The notes under the pieces: generated by a model
What the model saw: the letters and a program-made list of their open reading frames with translations, nothing else
What the model was told of the DNA's origin: nothing
The model's database searches: none
DNA from: Mariprofundus sp.
GTDB lineage: Bacteria > Pseudomonadota > Zetaproteobacteria > Mariprofundales > Mariprofundaceae
Assembly: GCA_015485035.1 (NCBI GenBank)
Contig: WFUI01000097.1
Span: 1 to 10,081, forward strand
Length of the DNA: 10,081 bases
Direction: 5' to 3'
Made by a program: the position numbers and the translations under genes
Part shown: piece by piece, positions 1 through 6,747 of the stretch
How the letters are laid out: each line of letters opens with the position of its first letter
Numbering within the stretch: position 1 is the stretch's first letter

Positions 1-1238
1 ACGAAGCCATTACCTGCTATGAAATCCAGCAAGATACGGAAAATACACTCAAACAGTTGCGTCAGTCCGGCTCCACCACACTACCATCGACAGACGCGCT
101 CAAAAAACGAGCACTGGATGCCCGTATCGTTAAAACCCTGCAAATGAATGAAGCCCGAAAACTTGGCCTGAAAGTCAGCAAGGAAGAGCTGGACAAAGCT
201 GTTGAGCGCGTGGAAACCAGCAACGGAATGCTTCCCGGGCAATTGAAAGATGCACTAAAACAGCAGGGGGTCGATTTCGAGCAGTTCAAAGAAAACCTGC
301 ATGATCAGATTCTGATCAGCAAATTAATTGACGTCGCCGTACGCAGCAAACTGCAAATATCCGAAGAATCGATCCGTGAATATTACAGGAAATACATGGC
401 AGAAGCCAAACCTCGCCGCGAGGTACAACTCGGTCATATTTTTATTTCCCTCCCCAGTGAACCCACACCCGAATTATTGGCCAGCACACGCAAGAAAGTG
501 CGTAACATCCACCAACAGCTGGTAAACGGGAAAGATTTTGCCCGGCTCGTTGCCGTTTATTCAGAGGCTCCTGACCGGCAGCAGCAGGGGGTCATGGGTT
601 GGTTTACCGAGGGATCCATTACGCAACGGTTTGCTCCGGCACTGGAACTGCCACTGCATGGTGTGACTGAACCCATACGCACGCCTTCCGGTTTCCATAT
701 TCTAAAGGTATTGAACGAACGCTGGCAGGAACCTGAACAAGTCGGCACCAGCTATGATGAAGTGCATGCGCGCCATATTCTGTTGCGAATCCCCACGCTT
801 GCCGATGAAGAAGACAAAGCAAAAATCCGTAGCCGTGCTGAAGACATCGCCAGAGAAATGAAAGATGCCAGTGATGAGGAATTTAGCACCAGAGCAAAAG
901 AAGTATCACAAGGGCCAAGCGCCAGCAGGGGAGGTGATCTTGGCTGGTTCAAACGCGGGGCAATGGTACCGGAATTCGACAAGGTGGTGTTTGCCATGCA
1001 TGCAGGTGAAACCAGTGGTGTTGTCCAGACACAGTTTGGCCTGCATATTATCCGCGTCATTGCCACCCGACATATCGATCCCAATTCTCTGCAGGCAAAC
1101 CGTGACAAAATCACCCAGATTTTGTCCAATATAAAAATGCAGGAGCTGTTGCCCCGATGGATAGCCTCTCTGCGTGCTGAGGCCAACATAAAATATCAGT
1201 CCTGCCCGGATGCGGCAGAGACACAAACCGAAAAATAG
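1..1238 (+). CDS. surA: Periplasmic chaperone / peptidyl-prolyl isomerase SurA (5' end outside the window)
   Basis: SurA escorts unfolded outer-membrane proteins through the periplasm to the BAM complex. The frame is open from the window edge (first whole codon at 3) to TAG at 1236-1238, giving 411 visible residues. The first residues (EAIT) match the early part of mature SurA, so roughly the signal peptide and a few tens of residues are missing. A TTG at 57 lies inside the conserved N-terminal helical domain and is not the real start. After that domain come two parvulin domains, at about nt 420-719 (GHIFISL, then MGWF and GFHILKV) and about nt 762-1067 (the typical EVHARHILL, then GGDLGWF and FGLHIIRV), followed by the short C-terminal helix. 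The double parvulin architecture separates SurA from PpiD and single-domain PrsA-type foldases. The 3' end lies next to pdxA, as in E. coli, where lptD-surA-pdxA are adjacent. Confidence 0.95.
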   Translation, partial: EAITCYEIQQDTENTLKQLRQSGSTTLPSTDALKKRALDARIVKTLQMNEARKLGLKVSKEELDKAVERVETSNGMLPGQLKDALKQQGVDFEQFKENLHDQILISKLIDVAVRSKLQISEESIREYYRKYMAEAKPRREVQLGHIFISLPSEPTPELLASTRKKVRNIHQQLVNGKDFARLVAVYSEAPDRQQQGVMGWFTEGSITQRFAPALELPLHGVTEPIRTPSGFHILKVLNERWQEPEQVGTSYDEVHARHILLRIPTLADEEDKAKIRSRAEDIAREMKDASDEEFSTRAKEVSQGPSASRGGDLGWFKRGAMVPEFDKVVFAMHAGETSGVVQTQFGLHIIRVIATRHIDPNSLQANRDKITQILSNIKMQELLPRWIASLRAEANIKYQSCPDAAETQTEK

Positions 1239-1254
1239 CCCCGGCATCAAACCC

Positions 1255-2283
1255 ATGTTACCGCTTGTCATTACTGTCGGCGAACCGGCAGGCATTGGTC
1301 CGGATTGTATTATTCGCGCCTGGTCTGGCCAGAAAGATACATTTGAACACAGTATTATTGCCGCACCAGCCAACTGGCTGCAGGAACGGTGTGAACTGAT
1401 TGATATCGATATTCCGATAAGGGAATTCGATAGCATTGATGAGGCAATCCTGAATACATCTTCGGATGCCGGGGAAGCATTAATTTGCTGGAACCCGCTA
1501 TCCACACAAGATGCGTTCCCTGTCATGGCAGGATGCCCTTCTCAGCGCACAGCCAACGCTGTAGTCCACTGTATTGAAGCCGCTGCAAATGCATGCCTGC
1601 ATGGTAAAGCTGCCGCGCTGGTCACCGGCCCGATCGAAAAAGCTGTGCTGCAAAGCGCTGGTTTTAAATTTCCCGGCCATACGGAATTTCTTGCCCATTT
1701 ATCTGCCGTATCAATGCAACAACCCGACAAGCAATCAGATTTCGTAATGATGCTCGCCTCCGACCAAATCCGCGTTGCTTTATTAACAACACACATGGCT
1801 TTGCGTGATGTGCCGGATGCCTTAAATACAGGCACAACATTGAGATGTCTGCAAATCGTAGATCATGACCTGCGCTCCCGTTTCGGCATAGAAGCTCCCC
1901 GTCTGGCTCTGTGCGCCCTGAATCCGCACGCCGGTGAACAGGGCCACTTCGGTCGCGAAGAAATAGATATTCTGACTCCGGCAGCAAAACAGGCGCGTGA
2001 CCAAGGCTTGAATGTAAGCAATCCGTTACCAGCCGATACGGTTTTCTCCGCCAACATGAGACAAGCTTATGATGCTATTGTCTGCTGCTATCATGATCAG
2101 GCTCTGATTCCCTTAAAAACCCTGAGCTTTGGTGAAGCCGTGAATATTACGCTCGGCTTGCCGTTTATCAGAACCAGTGTTGATCATGGCACCGCGCTTG
2201 ACCGGGTAGGTGCTGAAGATGTATCCTGTACTAGTCTGCTTGCAGCCATACATATGGCCCGTCAAATGAGCACCAACGGCTAG
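1255..2283 (+). CDS. pdxA: 4-hydroxythreonine-4-phosphate dehydrogenase PdxA
   Basis: PdxA oxidises 4-phosphohydroxy-L-threonine with NAD(P)+. The product is condensed by PdxJ to pyridoxine phosphate in the DXP-dependent vitamin B6 pathway. With the ATG at 1255 the protein has 342 residues (E. coli PdxA has 329) and begins with the family signature ITVGEPAGIGPD. The three expected metal-binding histidines are present: H180 (LLTTH), H225 (NPHAGE) and H280 (CYHDQ). GHTEF at 141-145 and the C-terminal GLPFIRTSVDHGTALD also match. An in-frame ATG at 1210 would add 15 residues and overlap surA by 29 bases. I prefer 1255 because homologues start at this motif, but neither site has a convincing ribosome binding site. 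The gene starts 16 bases after surA and is probably cotranscribed. In E. coli rsmA follows pdxA; here a yqgE-like gene does. Confidence 0.95.
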   Translation: MLPLVITVGEPAGIGPDCIIRAWSGQKDTFEHSIIAAPANWLQERCELIDIDIPIREFDSIDEAILNTSSDAGEALICWNPLSTQDAFPVMAGCPSQRTANAVVHCIEAAANACLHGKAAALVTGPIEKAVLQSAGFKFPGHTEFLAHLSAVSMQQPDKQSDFVMMLASDQIRVALLTTHMALRDVPDALNTGTTLRCLQIVDHDLRSRFGIEAPRLALCALNPHAGEQGHFGREEIDILTPAAKQARDQGLNVSNPLPADTVFSANMRQAYDAIVCCYHDQALIPLKTLSFGEAVNITLGLPFIRTSVDHGTALDRVGAEDVSCTSLLAAIHMARQMSTNG

Positions 2284-2311
2284 TCGGCACAATTCAGACA
2301 GAAACTATATC

Positions 2312-2317
2312 AGGAGG
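2312..2317 (+). promoter_or_regulatory. Ribosome binding site of the yqgE-like gene
   Basis: A perfect AGGAGG lies five bases before the GTG at 2323. It is the strongest Shine-Dalgarno sequence I noticed in the window and fixes the GTG as the start of the downstream gene. It sits in the 39-base gap after the pdxA stop codon, so this gene can initiate translation without coupling to pdxA. Confidence 0.8.
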
Positions 2318-2322
2318 TTCAA

Positions 2323-2895
2323 GTGCAGATCAATCAGCTTGCCGGTCAGATACTGCTCGCCTCCCCGACTCTGGATGATCCCAATTTCAGAGATGCTGTT
2401 GTACTCATATGTCACCATAATGCCGAAGGCTGTATGGGGTTGATTATCAATCGTCCGAGACAAATCGATGTGTTTGAGGTCCTGCACGATCTTGGTATTT
2501 ACATACCGGATAGCAGACATGATATGTCCACACATTTACCAACAGTCTTTGAAGGCGGGCCAATTGACGATTTCAGAGGCTTTGTGCTTCACGATGGTTG
2601 GCATATCTATGAATCAACGATGCAGATTTCGCAGGAGTTGCACCTGACGGCATCCCGGGATGTACTGGAAGACCTGGGAGATGGGGATGGCCCCGAGCAT
2701 TATTTGCTTATACTCGGTTATGCCGGCTGGCAGGCCGGACAACTGGAACGTGAGTTATCTAACAATGACTGGCTTGTCGCACCTGCAAGCCACCATATTG
2801 TCTTTCAGGAACCACCGGAGAAGCGCTGGGAGTTCGGAGCTCGAAGTATGGGAATTGAACGCAGCCAGCTATCCAGCCAGGTTGGTCATGCATGA
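2323..2895 (+). CDS. YqgE/AlgH family protein (UPF0301)
   Basis: This is a 190-residue cytoplasmic protein of the YqgE/AlgH family, close to the 187 residues of E. coli YqgE. The biochemical role of the family is not settled; AlgH was first named in Pseudomonas as a factor affecting alginate regulation. Family hallmarks run the whole length: the N-terminal LLASPTLDDPNFRDAVV, the CHHNAEGCMGLIINRP block, the FEGGPIDDFRGFVLH segment, TASRDVLEDLGDG, LGYAGWQAGQLE, and a C-terminal VGHA that matches the E. coli ending. No signal peptide or membrane segment is visible. The GTG start is set by an AGGAGG five bases upstream. In many gammaproteobacteria yqgE is followed by ruvX/yqgF. Here it closes the plus-strand block and meets glmM tail to tail. 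Confidence 0.93.
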   Translation: MQINQLAGQILLASPTLDDPNFRDAVVLICHHNAEGCMGLIINRPRQIDVFEVLHDLGIYIPDSRHDMSTHLPTVFEGGPIDDFRGFVLHDGWHIYESTMQISQELHLTASRDVLEDLGDGDGPEHYLLILGYAGWQAGQLERELSNNDWLVAPASHHIVFQEPPEKRWEFGARSMGIERSQLSSQVGHA

Positions 2896-2989
2896 ATAAG
2901 AATGGATGGAAATACTGATCGTCTGCATCTGCAAGTGATTTGATCAGCCCACCTTATTTCTGCCATATTTCATCGGGCTTGCCAAAGCC
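2896..2989. other. Convergent spacer between the yqgE-like gene and glmM
   Basis: This 94-base tail-to-tail spacer holds only weak inverted repeats. GGCTT (2976-2980) pairs with AAGCC (2985-2989) around a four-base loop, directly after the glmM stop codon. CTGATC (2915-2920) pairs with GATCAG (2942-2947) around a 21-base loop. AGCCC (2946-2950) could pair instead with GGGCT (2975-2979). None is followed by a clear T tract on either strand, so I do not call a canonical intrinsic terminator, although convergent transcripts should end near here. Confidence 0.4.
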
Positions 2990-4342
2990 TTACGACATGC
3001 AAATCCGCTCACTGATCGACTGCATGAGCGGCTCGCCTATATCCAGCATCAAGCCTTCATCTTCAGCTTCAACCATAATACGTAATTTTGGTTCGGTTCC
3101 TGACATACGCACGTTGATCCGTCCACCATCGCCCAGGCGTGCCTCAGCATCATGAACAAGCGCCATGACCTGCGTATCAGCCAGTACATTCTTACGCTCC
3201 GGCATCACAATATTCCACATCTTTTGAGGAAACAACGTCATATCAGCAGCCATATCTGCCAAAGGTTTTTCCCGCTCACTCATAGCCGAGAGCAACTGCA
3301 GTGCGGTCATAAGACCATCACCTGTCGTGTTATGGTCGAGAAGAATCATATGGCCGGACTGCTCACCTCCGATATTACACCCTTTGGAACGCATCATTTC
3401 CAGCACATAACGGTCACCCACTGCAGCGCGGAACATGGCAAGCCCCATACCTCCCAGATATCGCTCAAGCCCCATATTACTCATGACCGTGGTCACGACG
3501 CCGCCACCTCTCAAAACACCTGCGTCATGTGCATGTTCTGCTAAAATTGCAATAACCCTGTCACCATCGACAATCTGACCATTGCTATCACATGCTATCA
3601 GCCGATCCGCATCACCATCAAGTGCCAGACCAATATCTGCACCTGATTCAGTCACGCGCTGAATCATGGATTCCGGATAAGTCGAACCGCATTCCCGGTT
3701 GATGTTATAACCATCCGGATCGTCATGCATGCTGATCACAGTACAACCCAGTTCCTGCAGAATACGCGGTGCCACATCATAGGCAGCACCATTGGCACAA
3801 TCGACAACGACTTTAAACCCGTCCAGGCGTATTCCGTGCGGCAGTGAGCCTTTAAGAAATTCGATATAACGGCCACGAGCATCATCAATACGTGCCGCTT
3901 TACCAACTTCCAGCGCTGGTGGCAATGGCGGCAGGGCATCAATACACGCCTCGATTTCCAATTCAATTTCATCGGCCAGCTTAAAACCATCCGCTGCAAA
4001 AAATTTGATGCCATTATCGCCAGCGGGATTATGTGAAGCTGACAGCATAACACCCGCATCAGCACGCAGGCTGCGTGTCAGATAAGCCACTGCCGGTGTT
4101 GGAACCGGTCCAACAAGCAAGACATTCATGCCCTGTGCCGTCAGTCCCGCGCACAACGCCGATTCAATCATATAACCGGATAGGCGTGTATCTTTCCCAA
4201 TCAGAATATGGGGCTGATGTGACAGGTGTCGGGTCAGCACATGTCCGGCAGCACGGCCCAGAGTCAGGGCAAATTCAGCCGTCATCGGACTTTGATTGAC
4301 CGTGCCACGCACACCATCCGTGCCAAAATAGTGTCGTATCAT
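2990..4342 (-). CDS. glmM: Phosphoglucosamine mutase GlmM
   Basis: GlmM interconverts glucosamine-6-phosphate and glucosamine-1-phosphate, the step before UDP-GlcNAc, and so feeds peptidoglycan and lipopolysaccharide synthesis. The protein is full length (450 residues; E. coli 445). It starts with the family signature YFGTDGVRG. The catalytic phosphoserine loop MLSASHNP has its active serine at about residue 103. The metal-binding loop LDGDADR is at 241-247, the sugar-binding GGEQSGH at 325-331, and the phosphate-binding RMSGTEPKLRIM at 412-423. The ATG overlaps the cdaR stop as ATGA, and AGGAG at 4350-4354 lies seven bases upstream of the start. It is the last gene of the minus-strand block. 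In E. coli it follows folP directly. In Firmicutes GlmM is reported to bind and restrain CdaA, so the placement here may matter for regulation. Confidence 0.97.
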   Translation of the reverse strand: MIRHYFGTDGVRGTVNQSPMTAEFALTLGRAAGHVLTRHLSHQPHILIGKDTRLSGYMIESALCAGLTAQGMNVLLVGPVPTPAVAYLTRSLRADAGVMLSASHNPAGDNGIKFFAADGFKLADEIELEIEACIDALPPLPPALEVGKAARIDDARGRYIEFLKGSLPHGIRLDGFKVVVDCANGAAYDVAPRILQELGCTVISMHDDPDGYNINRECGSTYPESMIQRVTESGADIGLALDGDADRLIACDSNGQIVDGDRVIAILAEHAHDAGVLRGGGVVTTVMSNMGLERYLGGMGLAMFRAAVGDRYVLEMMRSKGCNIGGEQSGHMILLDHNTTGDGLMTALQLLSAMSEREKPLADMAADMTLFPQKMWNIVMPERKNVLADTQVMALVHDAEARLGDGGRINVRMSGTEPKLRIMVEAEDEGLMLDIGEPLMQSISERICMS

Positions 4343-5034
4343 GGTTTCTCTCCTGTCACAGTATTGCTGTGCGGACGCGCTCTTTTCCGCAACAGAACAC
4401 CCAGCACAACAATATCCACTTTATTTTTAAAAAGTCGGATTGCCTTGCCGGACGGACTTTCAATGCCCGTTCTGGTCTCAAATGAACCCTCTTTCAGATC
4501 AGGCCGAATGGGTGTTGTATCCACTTCACGCAGTGCTTCCAGCCAGACTTCAGGACCTGTGAGTTCAACCTGATGTGGTTTAATACTGATAATTTTCACC
4601 TGCCAGCCCTCAGGCAGTTCAAAATGTGCTTTCACCGGCACTGAACGTTTGACCAACCTGTCTACCTGTAACTCGAGACGATCCGGTTGAACCTTTTCGA
4701 TATGCAACCCCACCGGCAGGGATACGGATGACAATTGCGGAGCACGCTCGACGACTCCCGGCGTAGTCAGGTCGGAAGCATCAACAGGCACAGTCAAATC
4801 CTGTTGATCCAGATCCTTCAGTCGTGTTTGCAATCCATTGATAGTCAGCCGAACATGATCAGGCAAGTCATTTACAATAACCATATCGGCCGGCAAGCCC
4901 TGCACCTGTAAAGGCACATCCATACTGACAGATCCTTCTCCCTGACCATGGACCTGTAACCACAGGGCAATAGCGATCAATACGGCCCAGAACTGCAGAT
5001 TATATTGTCGAAACAGCGTTATATACTGATTCAT
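4339..5034 (-). CDS. cdaR: YbbR-domain membrane protein, CdaA regulator-like (CdaR)
   Basis: CdaR proteins are single-pass membrane proteins whose extracytoplasmic YbbR domains associate with the diadenylate cyclase CdaA and modulate its activity. This 231-residue protein has a short N-terminal cytoplasmic segment and one hydrophobic helix at about residues 13-28 (NLQFWAVLIAIALWL). Two YbbR-like beta-rich repeats follow, at about 40-125 (from VPLQVQGLP to DRLELQVD) and 131-212 (from VPVKAHFELPEGW through VELTGPE to VDIVVLG). It ends in a basic tail. Firmicute CdaR proteins often carry three or four YbbR repeats, so this is a short version. The ATG at 5034 shares one base with the cdaA stop (TGATG); a TTG one codon earlier is a less likely start. 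The stop overlaps the glmM start as ATGA. The assignment rests on the domain pattern and on its position between cdaA and glmM. Confidence 0.85.
   Translation of the reverse strand: MNQYITLFRQYNLQFWAVLIAIALWLQVHGQGEGSVSMDVPLQVQGLPADMVIVNDLPDHVRLTINGLQTRLKDLDQQDLTVPVDASDLTTPGVVERAPQLSSVSLPVGLHIEKVQPDRLELQVDRLVKRSVPVKAHFELPEGWQVKIISIKPHQVELTGPEVWLEALREVDTTPIRPDLKEGSFETRTGIESPSGKAIRLFKNKVDIVVLGVLLRKRARPHSNTVTGEKP
4350..4354 (-). promoter_or_regulatory. Ribosome binding site of glmM
   Basis: On the minus strand AGGAG lies seven bases before the glmM ATG, inside the end of cdaR. It supports the chosen start and lets glmM initiate efficiently despite the ATGA overlap with the cdaR stop. Confidence 0.7.
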
Positions 5035-5834
5035 CAAGCCTGCCCCGGAGCGACAGAGCTGCCTTTTTGTGATACCGCCGTTACAGAGGAAAGGCGCTGC
5101 TCAAGCGCCTGATGCAATTCCCTGCTACTCAGGGCATCCCCCATCTGACCATCTTCCACCAGATGTACTTCCCCTGTCTCCTCTGACACAACAATAACCA
5201 GCGCGTCAGTTTCCTCAGTCAGGCCAACAGCGGCCCGGTGGCGCGTGCCGTAGTTGCCGGGAACAGCATTAGCCTGTGCTAACGGCAACAGCACCCTGGC
5301 CGCGACAATTTTTCCACCAGCCACATCGGGGGAAATCACCACAGCACCATCATGCATGGGCGCATCAGGACAAAACAATGACTGAATGATGTCCGGTCGT
5401 AATGGTGCGTCCATTTCCACACCCGAATCAAACAAATGCCTTAAACCGGTATCACGTTCGATCACCAACAGACCACCCCAGCCACGATGAACCAGCGAAA
5501 AGGCTGATTCGACCATCTCATCCAGCAACACTTTGCCGGGCCCGTTCCCGCCTGAGAGCGGGTTAATTGCCACGCGCATCAAAGCACGTCTGATCTCCTG
5601 CTGAAACAACACAACCAGAATGACCATAAAGGCCGAGAAGAAATGACCGAACATCCACTCCACGGTAAACAGGCCGAATACACGCGCCAGCTGATAGGTC
5701 ACCACAACAATCGCCACACCAATCAACATCTGTACCGCACGGGTTCCCCGGATCAGGCGTAGAAAAAAATAGACCACAACCGCAACGACCGTAATATCTA
5801 CGACATCGGCAATGCCAAACTGCCAGCTACCCAT
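5034..5834 (-). CDS. cdaA: Membrane-bound diadenylate cyclase CdaA (DisA_N domain)
   Basis: CdaA condenses two ATP into cyclic di-AMP, a second messenger that controls potassium and osmolyte uptake and cell-wall homeostasis in bacteria that make it. The 266-residue protein has three N-terminal hydrophobic segments (about residues 10-27, 34-51 and 63-77). The conserved FQQEIRRAL stretch links them to the cyclase domain (about 100-225). The catalytic motif DGA is at 162-164 (MHDGAVVI) and the ATP-binding GTRHRAAVG at 196-204, followed by TDALVIVVSEETG. All appear intact, so activity is expected. The roughly 40-residue C-terminal extension is polar. A GAGGT (5846-5850) lies 11 bases before the ATG. 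The gene is separated from folP by 52 bases and shares one base with the downstream cdaR. No cyclic-di-AMP phosphodiesterase is in the window. Confidence 0.95.
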   Translation of the reverse strand: MGSWQFGIADVVDITVVAVVVYFFLRLIRGTRAVQMLIGVAIVVVTYQLARVFGLFTVEWMFGHFFSAFMVILVVLFQQEIRRALMRVAINPLSGGNGPGKVLLDEMVESAFSLVHRGWGGLLVIERDTGLRHLFDSGVEMDAPLRPDIIQSLFCPDAPMHDGAVVISPDVAGGKIVAARVLLPLAQANAVPGNYGTRHRAAVGLTEETDALVIVVSEETGEVHLVEDGQMGDALSSRELHQALEQRLSSVTAVSQKGSSVAPGQA

Positions 5835-5858
5835 CAGAGTGATTTACCTCGCACAACA

Positions 5859-5884
5859 TAATCGAACTCAGGATAATTCGATTA
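5859..5884. repeat. 8-bp inverted repeat in the folP-cdaA spacer
   Basis: TAATCGAA (5859-5866) and TTCGATTA (5877-5884) form a perfect 8-bp inverted repeat around a 10-base centre, just after the folP stop codon and ahead of cdaA. The arms are AT-rich and no T tract follows, so it is a poor intrinsic terminator. It could be a weak RNA stem, a protein-binding palindrome or chance. Confidence 0.4.
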
Positions 5885-5886
5885 CT

Positions 5887-6747
5887 TCAGCTTGCAAGAG
5901 AAAAGGCTGCCGGATCAGTCAGTGCGGATGCAACCCGAACAGCCCGGCCTTGTAATGCAACATCATGTACACGCAGCAGATCGGCACCATAAGCAATCCC
6001 AACAGCGCCGGCCACAGCAGTTTCCAGCTCACGATCTTCTACCGGGCAACCAGTCAACAGACCAAGAAATGACTTGCGTGACACTCCCAGCAGGAGCGGC
6101 ATATTAAATTTACTCTTAAAATATCCGATTGAGCGAATCAATGATACATTATCAGATAACCGCTTGCCAAAACCAATCCCCGGATCCAGTACAATGGATG
6201 ATAGATGCACGCCTGCCTGCAAGCACACCTCTATTCGCTTTTCAAAGAAATTTGATACTTCCTCAATGACATTATGATATTCAGGCTTTAGCTGCATTGT
6301 TTCAGGTTTACCCTGCATATGCATCAGACAAACATCGGCTCCTGTATCCGCTGCAACGCGCAGGCTTTCAACATCGTGCCCGAGAGCACTGACATCATTG
6401 ATCATAGTAGCGCCGGCATGCATGGCCTGACGCATCACTTCTGCTTTTGTTGTATCCACAGACACAGTGCAACCCAGTTGACTCAGCTCCCGAACCACCG
6501 GAATCACTCGCGCCAATTCCTCCTGTAATGATACGGCAGTAGCACCAGGTCTGGTTGATTCCCCGCCAACATCAATAATTGCTGCACCCTGCTGCCACAT
6601 TTCCAGGCCATGGCTCACAGCTGCTTCAACATTCGTACCTTCGTTGTCGAGAAAAGCACCACCATCCGAAAATGAATCGGGGGTGCAGTTTAGCACCCCC
6701 ATGATCCATACACCGCCATCTTCAGAGCGCTGCCAGCGCGATGGCAT
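5887..6747 (-). CDS. folP: Dihydropteroate synthase FolP
   Basis: FolP joins 6-hydroxymethyl-7,8-dihydropterin diphosphate to p-aminobenzoate to make dihydropteroate in folate synthesis, and is the sulfonamide target. The protein is 286 residues, normal for bacteria. Both family signatures are present: MGVLNCTPDSFSDGG at 16-30 and DVGGESTRPGA at 59-69. The pterin-binding strands follow: SVDTTK (96-101), INDVSA (116-121), the HMQGKPETMQ loop (143-152), DPGIGFGK (188-195), GVSRKSFLG (221-229) and the terminal RVHDV (259-263). The ATG shares one base with the ftsH stop (TGATG), indicating translational coupling. An ftsH-folP junction is common to many proteobacteria. Some homologues have slightly longer N termini, but no better upstream start is apparent. 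Confidence 0.97.
   Translation of the reverse strand: MPSRWQRSEDGGVWIMGVLNCTPDSFSDGGAFLDNEGTNVEAAVSHGLEMWQQGAAIIDVGGESTRPGATAVSLQEELARVIPVVRELSQLGCTVSVDTTKAEVMRQAMHAGATMINDVSALGHDVESLRVAADTGADVCLMHMQGKPETMQLKPEYHNVIEEVSNFFEKRIEVCLQAGVHLSSIVLDPGIGFGKRLSDNVSLIRSIGYFKSKFNMPLLLGVSRKSFLGLLTGCPVEDRELETAVAGAVGIAYGADLLRVHDVALQGRAVRVASALTDPAAFSLAS

Noticed and set aside
57..59. TTG at 57 as a possible surA start.
   Set aside because: The frame is open upstream to the window edge and encodes residues matching the conserved N-terminal part of mature SurA. Starting here would also remove the signal peptide SurA needs.
906..1526. Minus-strand open frame of 206 codons across the surA-pdxA junction.
   Set aside because: It is antisense to two well-supported genes, has no domain-like pattern, and fits the spill-over of codon bias.
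2902..2940. After the yqgE stop codon a 13-codon frame reads DRLHLQ, and 17 of 19 bases (from CTGATCG) resemble the C-terminal coding end of tilS near 8840-8860.
   Set aside because: A 19-base match with two mismatches is expected about once by chance in a window of this size, and nothing else of tilS is nearby, so I do not call a duplicated remnant.
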